DNA of 64,000 nt. It comes from Lachnospiraceae bacterium. GTDB taxonomy: Bacteria; Bacillota; Clostridia; Lachnospirales; Lachnospiraceae. The notes beneath the pieces are model-generated. The model was not told where the DNA came from, did not search any database, and saw only the letters and a program-made list of their open reading frames with translations. The DNA lies in NCBI GenBank assembly GCA_022791635.1, contig JAAVZL010000003.1:1-64000 (forward strand), written 5' to 3'. Both the position numbers and the translations under genes were made by a program. Positions 43,470 through 52,341 of this stretch are shown piece after piece (position 1 is the stretch's first letter; every line of letters starts with the position of its first letter).

Positions 43470-44558
43470 CTACCGGTTGGCAAGCTCCCTGGTAACCTCC
43501 TCCCAGGTGATGCCCCGCTCCACCATCAGCACCATGGCGTGATACAGAAGATCCGAAAGCTCGTACTTGATCTCCTCTGGATTGGGATTCTTGGCCGCAA
43601 TGATAAGCTCCGCAGACTCCTCCCCGATCTTTTTCAAAATCTTATCAATGCCCTTTTCAAAGAGATAATTGGTATAAGACCCCTCCTTGGGATGAACCTT
43701 CCGGTCCCCAATCACCTCGTACACATGCTCAAACACCTTGAGAGGATTACTGCTCTGATAATCCGTCTTCGCAATCTCATGGAAAAAGCAGGAATGATTC
43801 CCCGTATGGCAGGCCGCCCCAGTCTGAGACACCTTGGCCAGAATCGTATCACAGTCACAGTCCACCCGCAGCTCCTTCACATACTGGAAATGGCCGCTTG
43901 TCTCCCCTTTGAGCCAGAGAGACTTCCGGCTGCGGCTGTAATAGGTCATTTTCCCACATGCAATCGTCTTATGATAGGCCTCCTCATTCATATAAGCCAC
44001 CATCAGAACCTCATCCGTCCGGTAATCCTGAACCACAACGGGAACCAGCCCGTCGGGGCCAAGCTTGAACTCGGACCAGTCCATATTGCAGTTTAAGGGG
44101 CGAAGCCTTTCCTCAAAGGGCTTAAGCTCTTCCATGGAGATTAGCTCACTCACATACTCCTCCGCCAGAGCTGCCGGAGCGCTGACCACATCGGAGCTGT
44201 CCACAGAGGCCGCAATCCGCTCCTTTCCAAAGCGCTTGGAGACCTCCTCGGTGAGATCAATATTGCTCTGCTTGGCATAATTTAATACCGCCTTGGCGCA
44301 GCCTGCATAGAGGAGCTTCTTCACATCCTCCGCCCGCTCAATATGCCCCCCAGCCTTTACGGGAATCTCCGCCACCTGGCAGATCTCCTTGATAAGACCG
44401 ATGGCCGCCTCATGATCCTCCTCTGTCTTGGAGCAGTCAAAAATCAGGATCTCCTCCGCCCCATTATCGCTGTAGTATCTGGCAAGAGCTGCCGGACTCT
44501 GCTCCCTTTCTTCCCCCTCCAGGGGTAAACGTATCACTGCCTGATTCTTTTCCATCAT
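43470..44558 (-). CDS. hisIE: HisIE with N-terminal HisA/HisF-like half-barrel domain
   Basis: The 362-residue protein has three parts. Residues about 20-125 read like half of a HisA/HisF TIM barrel ([48 protein letters not shown]). Residues about 155-260 are HisI, phosphoribosyl-AMP cyclohydrolase, with DCDCDT and CHTGNHSC metal sites. Residues about 270-362 are HisE, phosphoribosyl-ATP pyrophosphatase, with [13 protein letters not shown]. The half-barrel lacks the catalytic first-strand aspartate. The ATG at 44558 follows AAAGGAAG; an upstream ATG at 44588 lacks a good site. Catalysis covers steps 2 and 3 of histidine synthesis. Confidence 0.9.
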   Translation of the reverse strand: MMEKNQAVIRLPLEGEEREQSPAALARYYSDNGAEEILIFDCSKTEEDHEAAIGLIKEICQVAEIPVKAGGHIERAEDVKKLLYAGCAKAVLNYAKQSNIDLTEEVSKRFGKERIAASVDSSDVVSAPAALAEEYVSELISMEELKPFEERLRPLNCNMDWSEFKLGPDGLVPVVVQDYRTDEVLMVAYMNEEAYHKTIACGKMTYYSRSRKSLWLKGETSGHFQYVKELRVDCDCDTILAKVSQTGAACHTGNHSCFFHEIAKTDYQSSNPLKVFEHVYEVIGDRKVHPKEGSYTNYLFEKGIDKILKKIGEESAELIIAAKNPNPEEIKYELSDLLYHAMVLMVERGITWEEVTRELANR

Positions 44559-44559
44559 T

Positions 44560-45147
44560 TTACAAACTTCCTTTCGTTGATAACACATCTGTGATCCTGG
44601 GATCCAGGGTCACCGCCATAGCAAGAGCCTTGGCAAAAGCCTTAAACATCCCCTCAATCATATGATGGCTGTTCTCCCCCGCAAGCATCTTAAAATGCAG
44701 ATTCATACCGGCGCTGTAGGAGATTGCATAGAAGAATTCGCGGACCATCTGAGTATCCATATCTCCCACGCGCTCTGTGGGAAAGACGGAATCCGATGCA
44801 TAGTAAGGCCTTCCGGAGAGATCAAGCGCACAGAGCACCAGAGCCTCATCCATGGGAAGGATGCAAGAACCATAGCGAACCATGCCCTTTTTATCCCCCA
44901 CGGCCTGGGAGATCGCCTGTCCCAGCACAATCCCCGTATCCTCAATGGTGTGGTGGCAGTCCACCTCCAGATCCCCCTTCACCTGACAGCTTAAGTCAAA
45001 AAGCCCGTGGCGGGCAAAGCCATGAAGCATATGATCAAAGAAGCCCACTCCTGTGGAGATCTCTCCCACACCGGTTCCATAAAGATTTAAGGACAGTGCA
45101 ATCTGCGTTTCCTTTGTAGCTCTTGTAAGAGATGCTTTTCGCTCCAT
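44560..45147 (-). CDS. hisB: Imidazoleglycerol-phosphate dehydratase
   Basis: The 195-residue protein has the twin metal-binding motifs of IGPD ([15 protein letters not shown] and [16 protein letters not shown]; then [20 protein letters not shown]). It is the dehydratase alone, without a phosphatase domain, as is usual in Firmicutes. It makes imidazole acetol phosphate. It starts 6 bases after the hisD stop and the next gene follows by one base. Confidence 0.97.
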   Translation of the reverse strand: MERKASLTRATKETQIALSLNLYGTGVGEISTGVGFFDHMLHGFARHGLFDLSCQVKGDLEVDCHHTIEDTGIVLGQAISQAVGDKKGMVRYGSCILPMDEALVLCALDLSGRPYYASDSVFPTERVGDMDTQMVREFFYAISYSAGMNLHFKMLAGENSHHMIEGMFKAFAKALAMAVTLDPRITDVLSTKGSL

Positions 45148-45153
45148 GGTATC

Positions 45154-46455
45154 TCACTCCTTTCCCTCTTCAAAGCGCACGGCAATGGAATTGGCATGGG
45201 CCGTAAGCCCTTCCGCCCTGGCAAAGCGAATCACATCCTCATGTACCTCCTCAAGGGCCTCCCTGGAATAGTACACCAGACTGGATTTCTTGATAAAGTC
45301 ATCCACCCCAAGGGGAGAGAAAAATTTGGCCGTCCCGTTGGTAGGCAGCACATGATTGGGTCCCGCAAAGTAATCCCCCAGAGGTTCGCTTGCATACTCT
45401 CCGATGAAAATGGCGCCTGCATTGCGGATCTTCGTCATCACCTGGAAAGGATCCCTGGTAACAATCTCCAGGTGCTCCGAGGCAATGGCATTGGCCGTGT
45501 CAATGGCCTCCCTAAGCGTCTCGGCCACCAGGATCCACCCATAGTTTTCCAGAGACTTCTCCAAAATATTCTTTCTTGTAAGCTTTTCCAAAAAGGCATC
45601 CACCTCCCTTGACACCTCCCGGGCAAGGGTTCTGCTGGTGGTTACCAGAATCGCCGAGGCCATCTCGTCATGCTCGGCCTGGGAAAGAAGATCTGCCGCC
45701 ACATACCGGGGGTTGGCCGTCTCGTCCGCCAGCACCAGGATTTCACTGGGGCCTGCGATGGAATCAATGCTCACAAAGCCATAGACTGCCTTTTTGGCAA
45801 GGGCCACATAGATATTCCCCGGCCCCACAATCTTGTCCACCTTGGGGATGCTCTCCGTTCCGTAGGCCAGAGCGCCGATGGCCTGGGCCCCGCCCACCTT
45901 ATAGATCTCATCCACGCCGGCCTCCCGGGCCGCCACCAGGGTGTTGACGCTTATCTTTCCGTCCGCTCCCGGCGGAGTGGTCATCACAATCCGCTCCACA
46001 CCGGCCACTTTTGCCGGCACAATGTTCATCAACACCGAAGAGGGATAGACCGCCTTTCCTCCCGGCACATAGACCCCCACAGAGGCCAACGGGGTAATCT
46101 TCTGCCCCAGAAGGGTGCCGTTTGGCTGACTGTCGAACCAGCTGTTTCGCTTCTGCTTTTCGTGGAAGCTTCGAATGTTCTTAAGCGACCGCCTTATCAC
46201 CTGAAGAAGCTCCGGATCTACCTGCCTATAGGCCTCCTCTATCTCGCTTTGTGTCACCTTAAAGGTTTCCCTTGTGATATGCGCCCCATCAAAGCGCTTC
46301 GTATAGGCAAAGAGGGCCTCATCCCCCTTCTCCTTTACCTCCGAGAGGATGGCATTTACCTGCTCCCCATAGGCTCCATAGTGATTGGGGCTTCTTTTTA
46401 ACAGCTCATCCAGCAGGTTTTTCCGGCTGGATGCATCCAAGTCTACAATTCTCAT
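45154..46455 (-). CDS. hisD: Histidinol dehydrogenase
   Basis: The 433-residue protein shows VGVYVPGGKAVYPSSVLMN, GGAQAIGALAYGTESIP, VGPGNIYVALAKKAVYG and AGPSEILVLAD, the characteristic regions of HisD, with the zinc and catalytic residues in LSQAEHDEMASAILVT and the GPNHVLPTNG stretch. It catalyses the last two steps of histidine synthesis. Its ATG directly follows the acyltransferase stop codon, with a GGGAGGTCC site inside that gene. Confidence 0.98.
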   Translation of the reverse strand: MRIVDLDASSRKNLLDELLKRSPNHYGAYGEQVNAILSEVKEKGDEALFAYTKRFDGAHITRETFKVTQSEIEEAYRQVDPELLQVIRRSLKNIRSFHEKQKRNSWFDSQPNGTLLGQKITPLASVGVYVPGGKAVYPSSVLMNIVPAKVAGVERIVMTTPPGADGKISVNTLVAAREAGVDEIYKVGGAQAIGALAYGTESIPKVDKIVGPGNIYVALAKKAVYGFVSIDSIAGPSEILVLADETANPRYVAADLLSQAEHDEMASAILVTTSRTLAREVSREVDAFLEKLTRKNILEKSLENYGWILVAETLREAIDTANAIASEHLEIVTRDPFQVMTKIRNAGAIFIGEYASEPLGDYFAGPNHVLPTNGTAKFFSPLGVDDFIKKSSLVYYSREALEEVHEDVIRFARAEGLTAHANSIAVRFEEGKE

Positions 46456-47505
46456 TCAGGACCTCCCTAGCAAATATTTAAAATATCGGTTACATATCCA
46501 GATGATCGGAACCTCCGCCACACAGGCCATAATCGCAATGCTTCCATAAAAGACCGGATCTGCCATAGGCACAAGCTTCCGCACAAAAAACATTCCCAAT
46601 GATACATAGTATAACACGAACATGCCCGCATGTGTACACATAATCACAAGAGAATTTCGTCCCAGATACGAAAGCACACGGCTTACCGGCAGAGCCCGCA
46701 CAAGGTGCAGAAGGCCAAAGCTTGAAGCGGCCGCCGCCACATAGTGCCAAGGCTGCAGATACAGGTAATGAAGATCCAGCGCCGGGTTATACAAAGACAA
46801 ATATCCTCCCGCCAAAAGCAGCAGAAGGCCGAGAATCATCAGGCGGCCCTTTGTCTGTCCCTGCTCCCTAAGCCTGGCATAAAGCCATCCAAACCAGAAA
46901 AAGGGCTGCACCGCCAGAACGCGAAGGAACACAATCAGCAAATCCATCCCCACATACCAGAGAAGAGATTCCTGCCGGTTTGTATATTCCTGTACGCCAA
47001 AGACCTTGGAAAGGCCTATCGCAAGAGCTGCCGAAAGGAGGACGCCAAGGCCTGTCCGCCAGTGCTTTCCGGTTCTGCCCCGCAGCCGAAAAAGAAGCAG
47101 GGAAAACAAAATTCCCGACAAAAAATAGGTGGGCAGAAACCACAGGGTATGAATGCCGTATCCGGTGATCGCCTCCACAAGCTGCCTCAAAAGCTCTCCC
47201 CCCGTGATCCGCTCCGGCTGGAAAATGAGTTCAAACACCCGCATGGTCAGCATCATAATAGAAAAGGAGGCATAGGGGATCAGAATTCCTTTCGCCCTTC
47301 TTCTCCACTGGGCCTTAAGCATGTACGGGCTCTCCGGCTCCTTTTGATACGCCAGAATTCCGCCAATGACAAAAAAGAGCGGCATATGAAAGGAATAAAT
47401 CCAGCGCATGGCGCTCTCTGACAGATACTCAATGTGCCCAAGGACCACCAGAAAAATGCCCACACCCTTTGCCATATCCAGATAATCCAGTCTCTTCTTT
47501 GGCAT
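46456..47505 (-). CDS. Acyltransferase 3 family membrane protein
   Basis: The 349-residue protein begins RLDYLDMAKGVGIFLVVLGH, the histidine-bearing first helix of the acyltransferase-3 family, and has about ten membrane helices with FHMPLFFVIGGIL at the end of the second. It adds acyl groups to surface sugars in known cases, though the substrate is unknown here. The ATG at 47505 follows AAAGGAGATTGT. It lies inside the histidine operon between hisZG and hisD, and its stop codon abuts the hisD start. Confidence 0.9.
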   Translation of the reverse strand: MPKKRLDYLDMAKGVGIFLVVLGHIEYLSESAMRWIYSFHMPLFFVIGGILAYQKEPESPYMLKAQWRRRAKGILIPYASFSIMMLTMRVFELIFQPERITGGELLRQLVEAITGYGIHTLWFLPTYFLSGILFSLLLFRLRGRTGKHWRTGLGVLLSAALAIGLSKVFGVQEYTNRQESLLWYVGMDLLIVFLRVLAVQPFFWFGWLYARLREQGQTKGRLMILGLLLLLAGGYLSLYNPALDLHYLYLQPWHYVAAAASSFGLLHLVRALPVSRVLSYLGRNSLVIMCTHAGMFVLYYVSLGMFFVRKLVPMADPVFYGSIAIMACVAEVPIIWICNRYFKYLLGRS

Positions 47506-47553
47506 ACAATCTCCTTTTTCTAAGGTGCTGCCCGTCAAGCTTTGCCCCTTCCG

Positions 47554-49206
47554 TCAAAGAACGGCTTTCAGCTCCCGAATAAGCCCTGCAATACGCTCGT
47601 GCTCCAGCTTCATGCTCACCTGATTGACAACCATGCGGGCGGAAAGAGGCATGATCTCCTCCAGCACCTCCAGACCGTTCTCTCTTAAGGTGGAGCCGGT
47701 CTCCACAATATCCACAATCACTTCCGAAAGACCCACCAGGGGCGCAAGCTCAATGGAGCCGTTCAGCTTGATGATCTCCACGGTCTGATGCTTCCGGTTG
47801 TAAAAATAGTCCTTGGCAATGTCCGGATACTTGGTAGCCACCCGAATCTGCTCCTGATGCTTTAGCTTCTCCCTGGCTTCCCCAGGACCGCAGACACACA
47901 TGCGGCATTTTCCAAAGCCCAGATCCAGAACCTCGTACATCTTCCGGCCTTCCTCCGCCAGGGTATCCTTGCCCACCACCCCGATATCGGCGGCGCCGTA
48001 CTCCACATAGGTGGGTACATCGGGACCCTTGGCCAGGAAAAATTTGAGCTTTCGCTCCTCATTTACAAAAATCAGCTTTCGGCTGTCCGGATCCTTCATT
48101 TCCTCACAGGTAATGCCTGTCTGCTCCAGAAGCTCCAAAGTCTTTTTCGCCAGGCGGCCCTTGGTCAGAGCAATGGTCAGATAGCGTTCTCCCTCCGGGA
48201 CGGCCTCCCTGCCTTTTTGCTGGCTGCTGCTTGCCGCCCGCATGAGCTGATCAATGACAATGGCAAAGCCTACGGCCGGAAGCTGCCGTCCGAAATGGGA
48301 CAGAAGCGTGTCATAGCGGCCTCCCTTTACCAGGGGCTCCCCGTATCCATAGGAATAGGCTCTGAAAATAATACCGGTATAATAATGATACTTACTCAGC
48401 ATCCCCAAGTCAAAGCTTACGTAGTCCTCCAAGCCCCGCTCCCGCAGGCCCTCATAAATCTCCTTTAAACGGTCAAGGGCCAAAAGGGCCTCCTCATTGG
48501 CGGTAAGCTCTCTGGCTCTCTCTAGGACCTCCACACCGCCGGAAAGGGTCGTCATCTCCAGAAAGCTCTGACGCAGCTCATTGGGAAGATCGCAGCCGGA
48601 GAGAAGTTCCTCCGCCCCGAACTGATTTTTGTCCGAAATCAGCTGCCGAAGATTTTCTTCCGTAGTGCTGTCAATGCCCGCCTCCTTTAAAAGGCTTTTG
48701 AAAAACATGACCTGGCCTACGCTTACCTGAAATTTCCGAAGCCCTGCCTCCTGTAAGGCTTTGATAAGAAGGGACAGCATCTCCACATCCGCTCTTGCAC
48801 TTTCGTCCCCCATAAGCTCCGCCCCAAGCTGTGTGCTTTCTTTCAGTCTTCCCAGGTATTTGTCATAGTTGATAAAGGTATTCCCCATATAGCAGAGGCG
48901 AATGGGAGTCTCCTCATGAAAATATTTGGACACGGCCCGGGCAATGGAAGGGGTAATATCCGGCCGCAGTACCAGAGTATTGCCCTCCCGATCAAAAAAC
49001 TTGTAGAGCTCCCGGGAGGGAACCGTTCCCACTTCTTTGGAGAACACATCAAAAAATTCAAAGGTAGGGGTCTCAATGCCCTGATAGCCCTCTGCTGCCA
49101 GCAGACGATAGAGCTGCTGCTGAAGCTCAAACTTTTTTACAAATTCACTGCCGTAAATATCCCGAACACCCTCCGGTGTGTGTAAGATCTGCTCCTGATT
49201 CTTCAT
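47554..49206 (-). CDS. Fused HisZ-HisG: ATP phosphoribosyltransferase, regulatory plus catalytic
   Basis: The 550-residue protein has an N-terminal HisZ part (residues about 1-335) with HisRS-like motifs ([54 protein letters not shown]), and a C-terminal short-form HisG (about 340-550) with [38 protein letters not shown] and [15 protein letters not shown]. Short-form HisG needs HisZ for activity, and the fusion fixes this 1:1. It catalyses the first step of histidine synthesis. An AAGGAGAAGATAG site precedes the ATG. Confidence 0.93.
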   Translation of the reverse strand: MKNQEQILHTPEGVRDIYGSEFVKKFELQQQLYRLLAAEGYQGIETPTFEFFDVFSKEVGTVPSRELYKFFDREGNTLVLRPDITPSIARAVSKYFHEETPIRLCYMGNTFINYDKYLGRLKESTQLGAELMGDESARADVEMLSLLIKALQEAGLRKFQVSVGQVMFFKSLLKEAGIDSTTEENLRQLISDKNQFGAEELLSGCDLPNELRQSFLEMTTLSGGVEVLERARELTANEEALLALDRLKEIYEGLRERGLEDYVSFDLGMLSKYHYYTGIIFRAYSYGYGEPLVKGGRYDTLLSHFGRQLPAVGFAIVIDQLMRAASSSQQKGREAVPEGERYLTIALTKGRLAKKTLELLEQTGITCEEMKDPDSRKLIFVNEERKLKFFLAKGPDVPTYVEYGAADIGVVGKDTLAEEGRKMYEVLDLGFGKCRMCVCGPGEAREKLKHQEQIRVATKYPDIAKDYFYNRKHQTVEIIKLNGSIELAPLVGLSEVIVDIVETGSTLRENGLEVLEEIMPLSARMVVNQVSMKLEHERIAGLIRELKAVL

Positions 49207-49278
49207 TTTTGCTATCTTCTCCTTATGCTGTACAATCTTCTCGCTTTACTCTGCTAATCTAATAAAGCAGCAGTTGCT

Positions 49279-49307
49279 ATTATATAGCATTTATTCCTGG
49301 CTGTCAA
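49279..49307 (-). promoter_or_regulatory. Sigma-A promoter for the histidine operon
   Basis: On the minus strand, TTGACA (49302-49307) and TATAAT (49279-49284), both perfect, are 17 bases apart and 73 bases ahead of the hisZG start. The -35 lies within the last codons of the recU gene. No T-box or leader-peptide signature is seen in the short leader. Confidence 0.8.
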
Positions 49308-49824
49308 TGACCTTTGAGATTCCGTCCAGATATGGCACCAGATAGCCTCCATGAGGGATAAGCACAAAGGCTGGATCGAGCTCCTCATGACGGAAGCTTT
49401 TGCGCCCTCCATTCTGGGCCCGATCCCAGAATTCCCGCATTTTCTCATAGGTAAGAAAATAGAGCTCATTGCGGTGGGAAAACAGAAGAATCAGAAAGGC
49501 AATCCCCTCCTGCCGCTCAAAATCCTCCATAAACTTTACCTGGTGTGCGTGAATATTCTGAAGGGGAAAGGTGTCGCTCACGCATTCCTTGGCGTCAAAG
49601 CACACGGGAATCCCCTGAACGGCTCCGATATAGTCCACAGTGCTCTTCTGCTCAAAGTAGGCCAGGGTAATGTGCCGGTGCTCCTTATCAATCTTGATGG
49701 GTGTGATGGGCGTGGGCACCTTCTGAATCAGCGCCAGGCCCTGCTCCCGATACTTTTCATTGGTCCGGTTTACAAGCTCCTCCAGGGTGGAGCCCCGAAG
49801 ACCTCTGGAATTCCAGGTTGCCAT
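49291..49824 (-). CDS. recU: Holliday junction resolvase RecU
   Basis: The 177-residue protein shows the RecU nuclease elements: an N-terminal STLEELVNRTNEKYREQGLA, the DYIGAVQGIPVCFDAKEC core with the acidic and lysine residues, and FLILLFSHRNELYFLTY. It resolves four-way DNA junctions in recombination and is the Firmicute counterpart of RuvC. It normally neighbours the pbp1 gene; here a membrane protease and a TPR protein are upstream. The end of the gene overlaps the his operon promoter. Confidence 0.95.
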   Translation of the reverse strand: MATWNSRGLRGSTLEELVNRTNEKYREQGLALIQKVPTPITPIKIDKEHRHITLAYFEQKSTVDYIGAVQGIPVCFDAKECVSDTFPLQNIHAHQVKFMEDFERQEGIAFLILLFSHRNELYFLTYEKMREFWDRAQNGGRKSFRHEELDPAFVLIPHGGYLVPYLDGISKVIDSQE

Positions 49825-49839
49825 AACAATCGCTCCTAT

Positions 49840-50373
49840 TTAAAAGAAATGCACCAAAAGCCAGGGAATCAGCATGGCAAGGACGGCCGCATAGACAAGA
49901 TCCAGCCAGAAAATGCTGCCAATGGAGCACAGATAGATAAGCCCCACAAAGGGCGCCGCAACCACCTTCCACAAAAGGCTTACATCGGGATTTTTCAGAA
50001 TTCTCTCAATCATCACCTTTGCATCCCCTCTGCTGGGAAAAGCATGCATCAGAATGGAGAAGCCAAGCCAGCCAAGAACCAGATTCAAAGGATCGTGATA
50101 CTCCCGAAACATCATCAGCTCAATGGACGCCGGAAGCAGGATCACCATTCCTAGAAGGCTGTTGATGAAAAAGGGACCCATGCAGGTGAGGAACACCTTC
50201 CAGGGGCGATCCGTGGATTCGTGGATCACATAGCCATTGGGATTATTTATCTGAAAATATTTTACCTCAAAAACCTCAAGGCCGCAAAGCATACAGAACA
50301 ATTGATGGGCCAATTCGTGAATGATCACCCCGGGAAAGGTGATGATAGAAATCAAAACGCCAGGTATTATCAT
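49840..50373 (-). CDS. Membrane metalloprotease-like protein (DUF3267 or M50-type)
   Basis: The 177-residue protein is hydrophobic with about four helices. The first has a zinc-type HELAHQLFCMLCGL motif at about residues 19-32, an HExxH as in M50 site-2 proteases and DUF3267 proteins. A distant acidic residue in GLxxNPD is the candidate third ligand. The function and substrate are unknown. It is 10 bases downstream of the TPR gene and 15 bases upstream of recU on the minus strand. Confidence 0.72.
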   Translation of the reverse strand: MIIPGVLISIITFPGVIIHELAHQLFCMLCGLEVFEVKYFQINNPNGYVIHESTDRPWKVFLTCMGPFFINSLLGMVILLPASIELMMFREYHDPLNLVLGWLGFSILMHAFPSRGDAKVMIERILKNPDVSLLWKVVAAPFVGLIYLCSIGSIFWLDLVYAAVLAMLIPWLLVHFF

Positions 50374-50383
50374 ATGCCGCCTC

Positions 50384-51412
50384 CTATTCCAGTTCCTCCG
50401 TATAGTATTCCTGCAGGGTCAAGGTCCCATGAAGAAGCTGACGGGTATCCTCCTCAAGAGGTCCCTCAAAGGTCTCTATCTCCTGAATCATCGCCTGCTT
50501 TCCCTCCTCGTCCCCATTGACATGAAGCGCAATCAGATAGGTATCCCTCACATACAGGCTGTCCGGATCGGCCTCATAGGCCCCTCTGGCCTTTATAAGG
50601 GCTTCTTCCTTATTATTCTCCAGCATAGCAAGAACTGCAAGCCCTCTAAGGGCTCCCGGATCGAGGGCCTCCTTCTCAATGGCGGCCTTAAGGAGGGTGT
50701 GCGCCTCCTCAAAATTTCCGCGGCTGCGCTCGGCATTTCCAAGGAGAACCCGCACATCAAAAAGCTCCGGATCCAAGTCGTAGGCTTTTTGAAGGTCCGC
50801 ATAATACTCCTCCTGATCCCGGGCCGTGACAGCTTCATAATAATAGAGATACGCCTGATCCTGATCCTCATCGTCGTGAAGCCGTGCAAGCTCCTCCCGA
50901 AACCGGACCATACGCGCCTCCAAAAGCTCCTCGCTCTCCCCCTCTTCCACGCCCTCTGCCAGCTCCTCCATCAGCGCCTCTATGGAATCATAGGTGAGAT
51001 AGTAGCTGTCCAGGCGTCTTGAATAGCGCATCATTTTGGCATACTGTCCGTCTGTCAGGCTCTTTCCCACCAGATATTCATTGAACACCTGGGCCGCCAG
51101 ATCATAGTAGCCGGAGTCCATGGAAAGCTCTATCAGCTTCAGGGTTATCGGCAGGGACTGGGGATGCTCCTCCTGTAGCTCATAAAGCTCCTGGAGCGCA
51201 GCAGCCGTCTCTCCGCTTTCGGTTCGCTCCCTGGCCTTGATGAAAATCCGGTATTCCGAAAGGCTCTTGGGAAAAAGTCTCATAGAAATGCCTGCCAGCA
51301 GCAGGGATACCAGCACAAATAAAAGAACCGGAATGGGAACGCTGTTCTTTTTCTTCGAATCCTTCGTCTCAAATCCCGGTCCCAAGGAACTGTAGTCTGT
51401 TCGATCACCCAT
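50384..51412 (-). CDS. TPR-repeat membrane protein
   Basis: The 342-residue protein has a short polar N-terminus, a membrane helix at about residues 25-45 and then several tetratricopeptide-like helical pairs (AALQELYELQEEHPQSLPI; YADLQKAYDLDPELFDVRV; FEEAHTLLKAAIEKEALDPG). The repeats face outside the cell by topology. I do not assign a specific role. The ATG at 51412 follows a GAGGGAGAGAG tract; an upstream ATG at 51436 is less favoured. Confidence 0.72.
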   Translation of the reverse strand: MGDRTDYSSLGPGFETKDSKKKNSVPIPVLLFVLVSLLLAGISMRLFPKSLSEYRIFIKARERTESGETAAALQELYELQEEHPQSLPITLKLIELSMDSGYYDLAAQVFNEYLVGKSLTDGQYAKMMRYSRRLDSYYLTYDSIEALMEELAEGVEEGESEELLEARMVRFREELARLHDDEDQDQAYLYYYEAVTARDQEEYYADLQKAYDLDPELFDVRVLLGNAERSRGNFEEAHTLLKAAIEKEALDPGALRGLAVLAMLENNKEEALIKARGAYEADPDSLYVRDTYLIALHVNGDEEGKQAMIQEIETFEGPLEEDTRQLLHGTLTLQEYYTEELE

Positions 51413-51529
51413 TCTTTCTCTCTCCCTCTTTTGCATATATATGGTTTTTGTTCCCAGGAGCTGTCTTTGCTTGCCAAAGCTCCTACTGAGTCGTTTTCTT
51501 CAGATTATATACCATATTTGCCGTAAATG

Positions 51530-51566
51530 CAATCGGCACAGCCTTTAGGTATGGCTGTGCCGATTG
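51530..51566 (-). terminator. Rho-independent-like hairpin after the sulfate operon
   Basis: CAATCGGCACAGCC (51530-51543) and its perfect complement (51553-51566) form a 14-bp stem with a 9-base loop, 12 bases after the cysA stop on the minus strand. It separates the sulfate operon from the TPR gene. Confidence 0.75.
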
Positions 51567-51577
51567 TATTTGGCATT

Positions 51578-52315
51578 CTATTTGATGGCCTGCAAAGCCT
51601 CAAACCGCCTTGCATCCATAAATCCGGCCACAAACTCCGTTTTGGGATTGCGGCAAATCTCTTCCGGCGTACCAATCTGCTCAATACGCCCCTCATTCAT
51701 AAGAATGATTTCATTGGCTACCTCCATGGCCTCTTCCTGATCGTGAGTGACAAAAATGCTGGTAATTCCTACCCTGCTAATCATTTCCCTAAGCCAGGTT
51801 CGAAGCTCCCTCCTTACCTTTGCATCAATGGCTGCAAAGGGCTCGTCCAGCAAAAGCAGCTGGGGATTGGGCGCCAGAGCCCGGGCAAAGGCCACACGCT
51901 GACGCTGTCCGCCGGATAACTGATGGGGATAGCGTTTTCCCAAATTCTTCATAGAGATAAGCTCCAGAAGCTCCTCAACCTTTGCTGTGATCTCCGCCTT
52001 GCTTTTTTTCTGTACCTTAAGGCCGAAGGCGATATTGTCCGCCACGGTCATATAGCGAAACAGTGCATAATTCTGGAATACAAAGCCAATGCCGCGCTTA
52101 CTTCCCTTGAGATCATTTACCCGAATCCCCTGAATCAGAATATCCCCAAAGTCCGGCCGGTCCAGACCTGCAAGCATTCGGAGAATCGTTGTTTTTCCGC
52201 TTCCGCTTGGACCCAGGAGCGCTGCCAAATGTCCTTTTTCAATTCCGAAGGACACATCCCGGGATGCGTGAAAGCCGTCAAAGGTTTTATTTACATGTCT
52301 CATTTCCACATACAT
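51578..52315 (-). CDS. cysA: Sulfate/thiosulfate ABC transporter ATPase
   Basis: The 245-residue ATPase begins MYVEMRHVNKTFDGFHASRD and has LLGPSGSGKTTILRML, a signature QLSGGQRQRVAFARAL, LLLLDEPFAAIDAKVR and switch His in FVTHDQEEAMEVAN. It lacks the C-terminal regulatory domain of longer CysA proteins. It powers uptake of sulfate with CysT and CysW. The ATG at 52315 is selected for a GGAGAGCAG site; an upstream ATG at 52357 would overlap cysW. Confidence 0.93.
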   Translation of the reverse strand: MYVEMRHVNKTFDGFHASRDVSFGIEKGHLAALLGPSGSGKTTILRMLAGLDRPDFGDILIQGIRVNDLKGSKRGIGFVFQNYALFRYMTVADNIAFGLKVQKKSKAEITAKVEELLELISMKNLGKRYPHQLSGGQRQRVAFARALAPNPQLLLLDEPFAAIDAKVRRELRTWLREMISRVGITSIFVTHDQEEAMEVANEIILMNEGRIEQIGTPEEICRNPKTEFVAGFMDARRFEALQAIK

Positions 52316-52341
52316 AACAACTGCTCTCCGTATCTGTTGTT

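Noticed and set aside
49207..49278. T-box riboswitch ahead of the histidine operon
   Set aside because: The leader is only about 70 bases and has no T-box motif or antiterminator.
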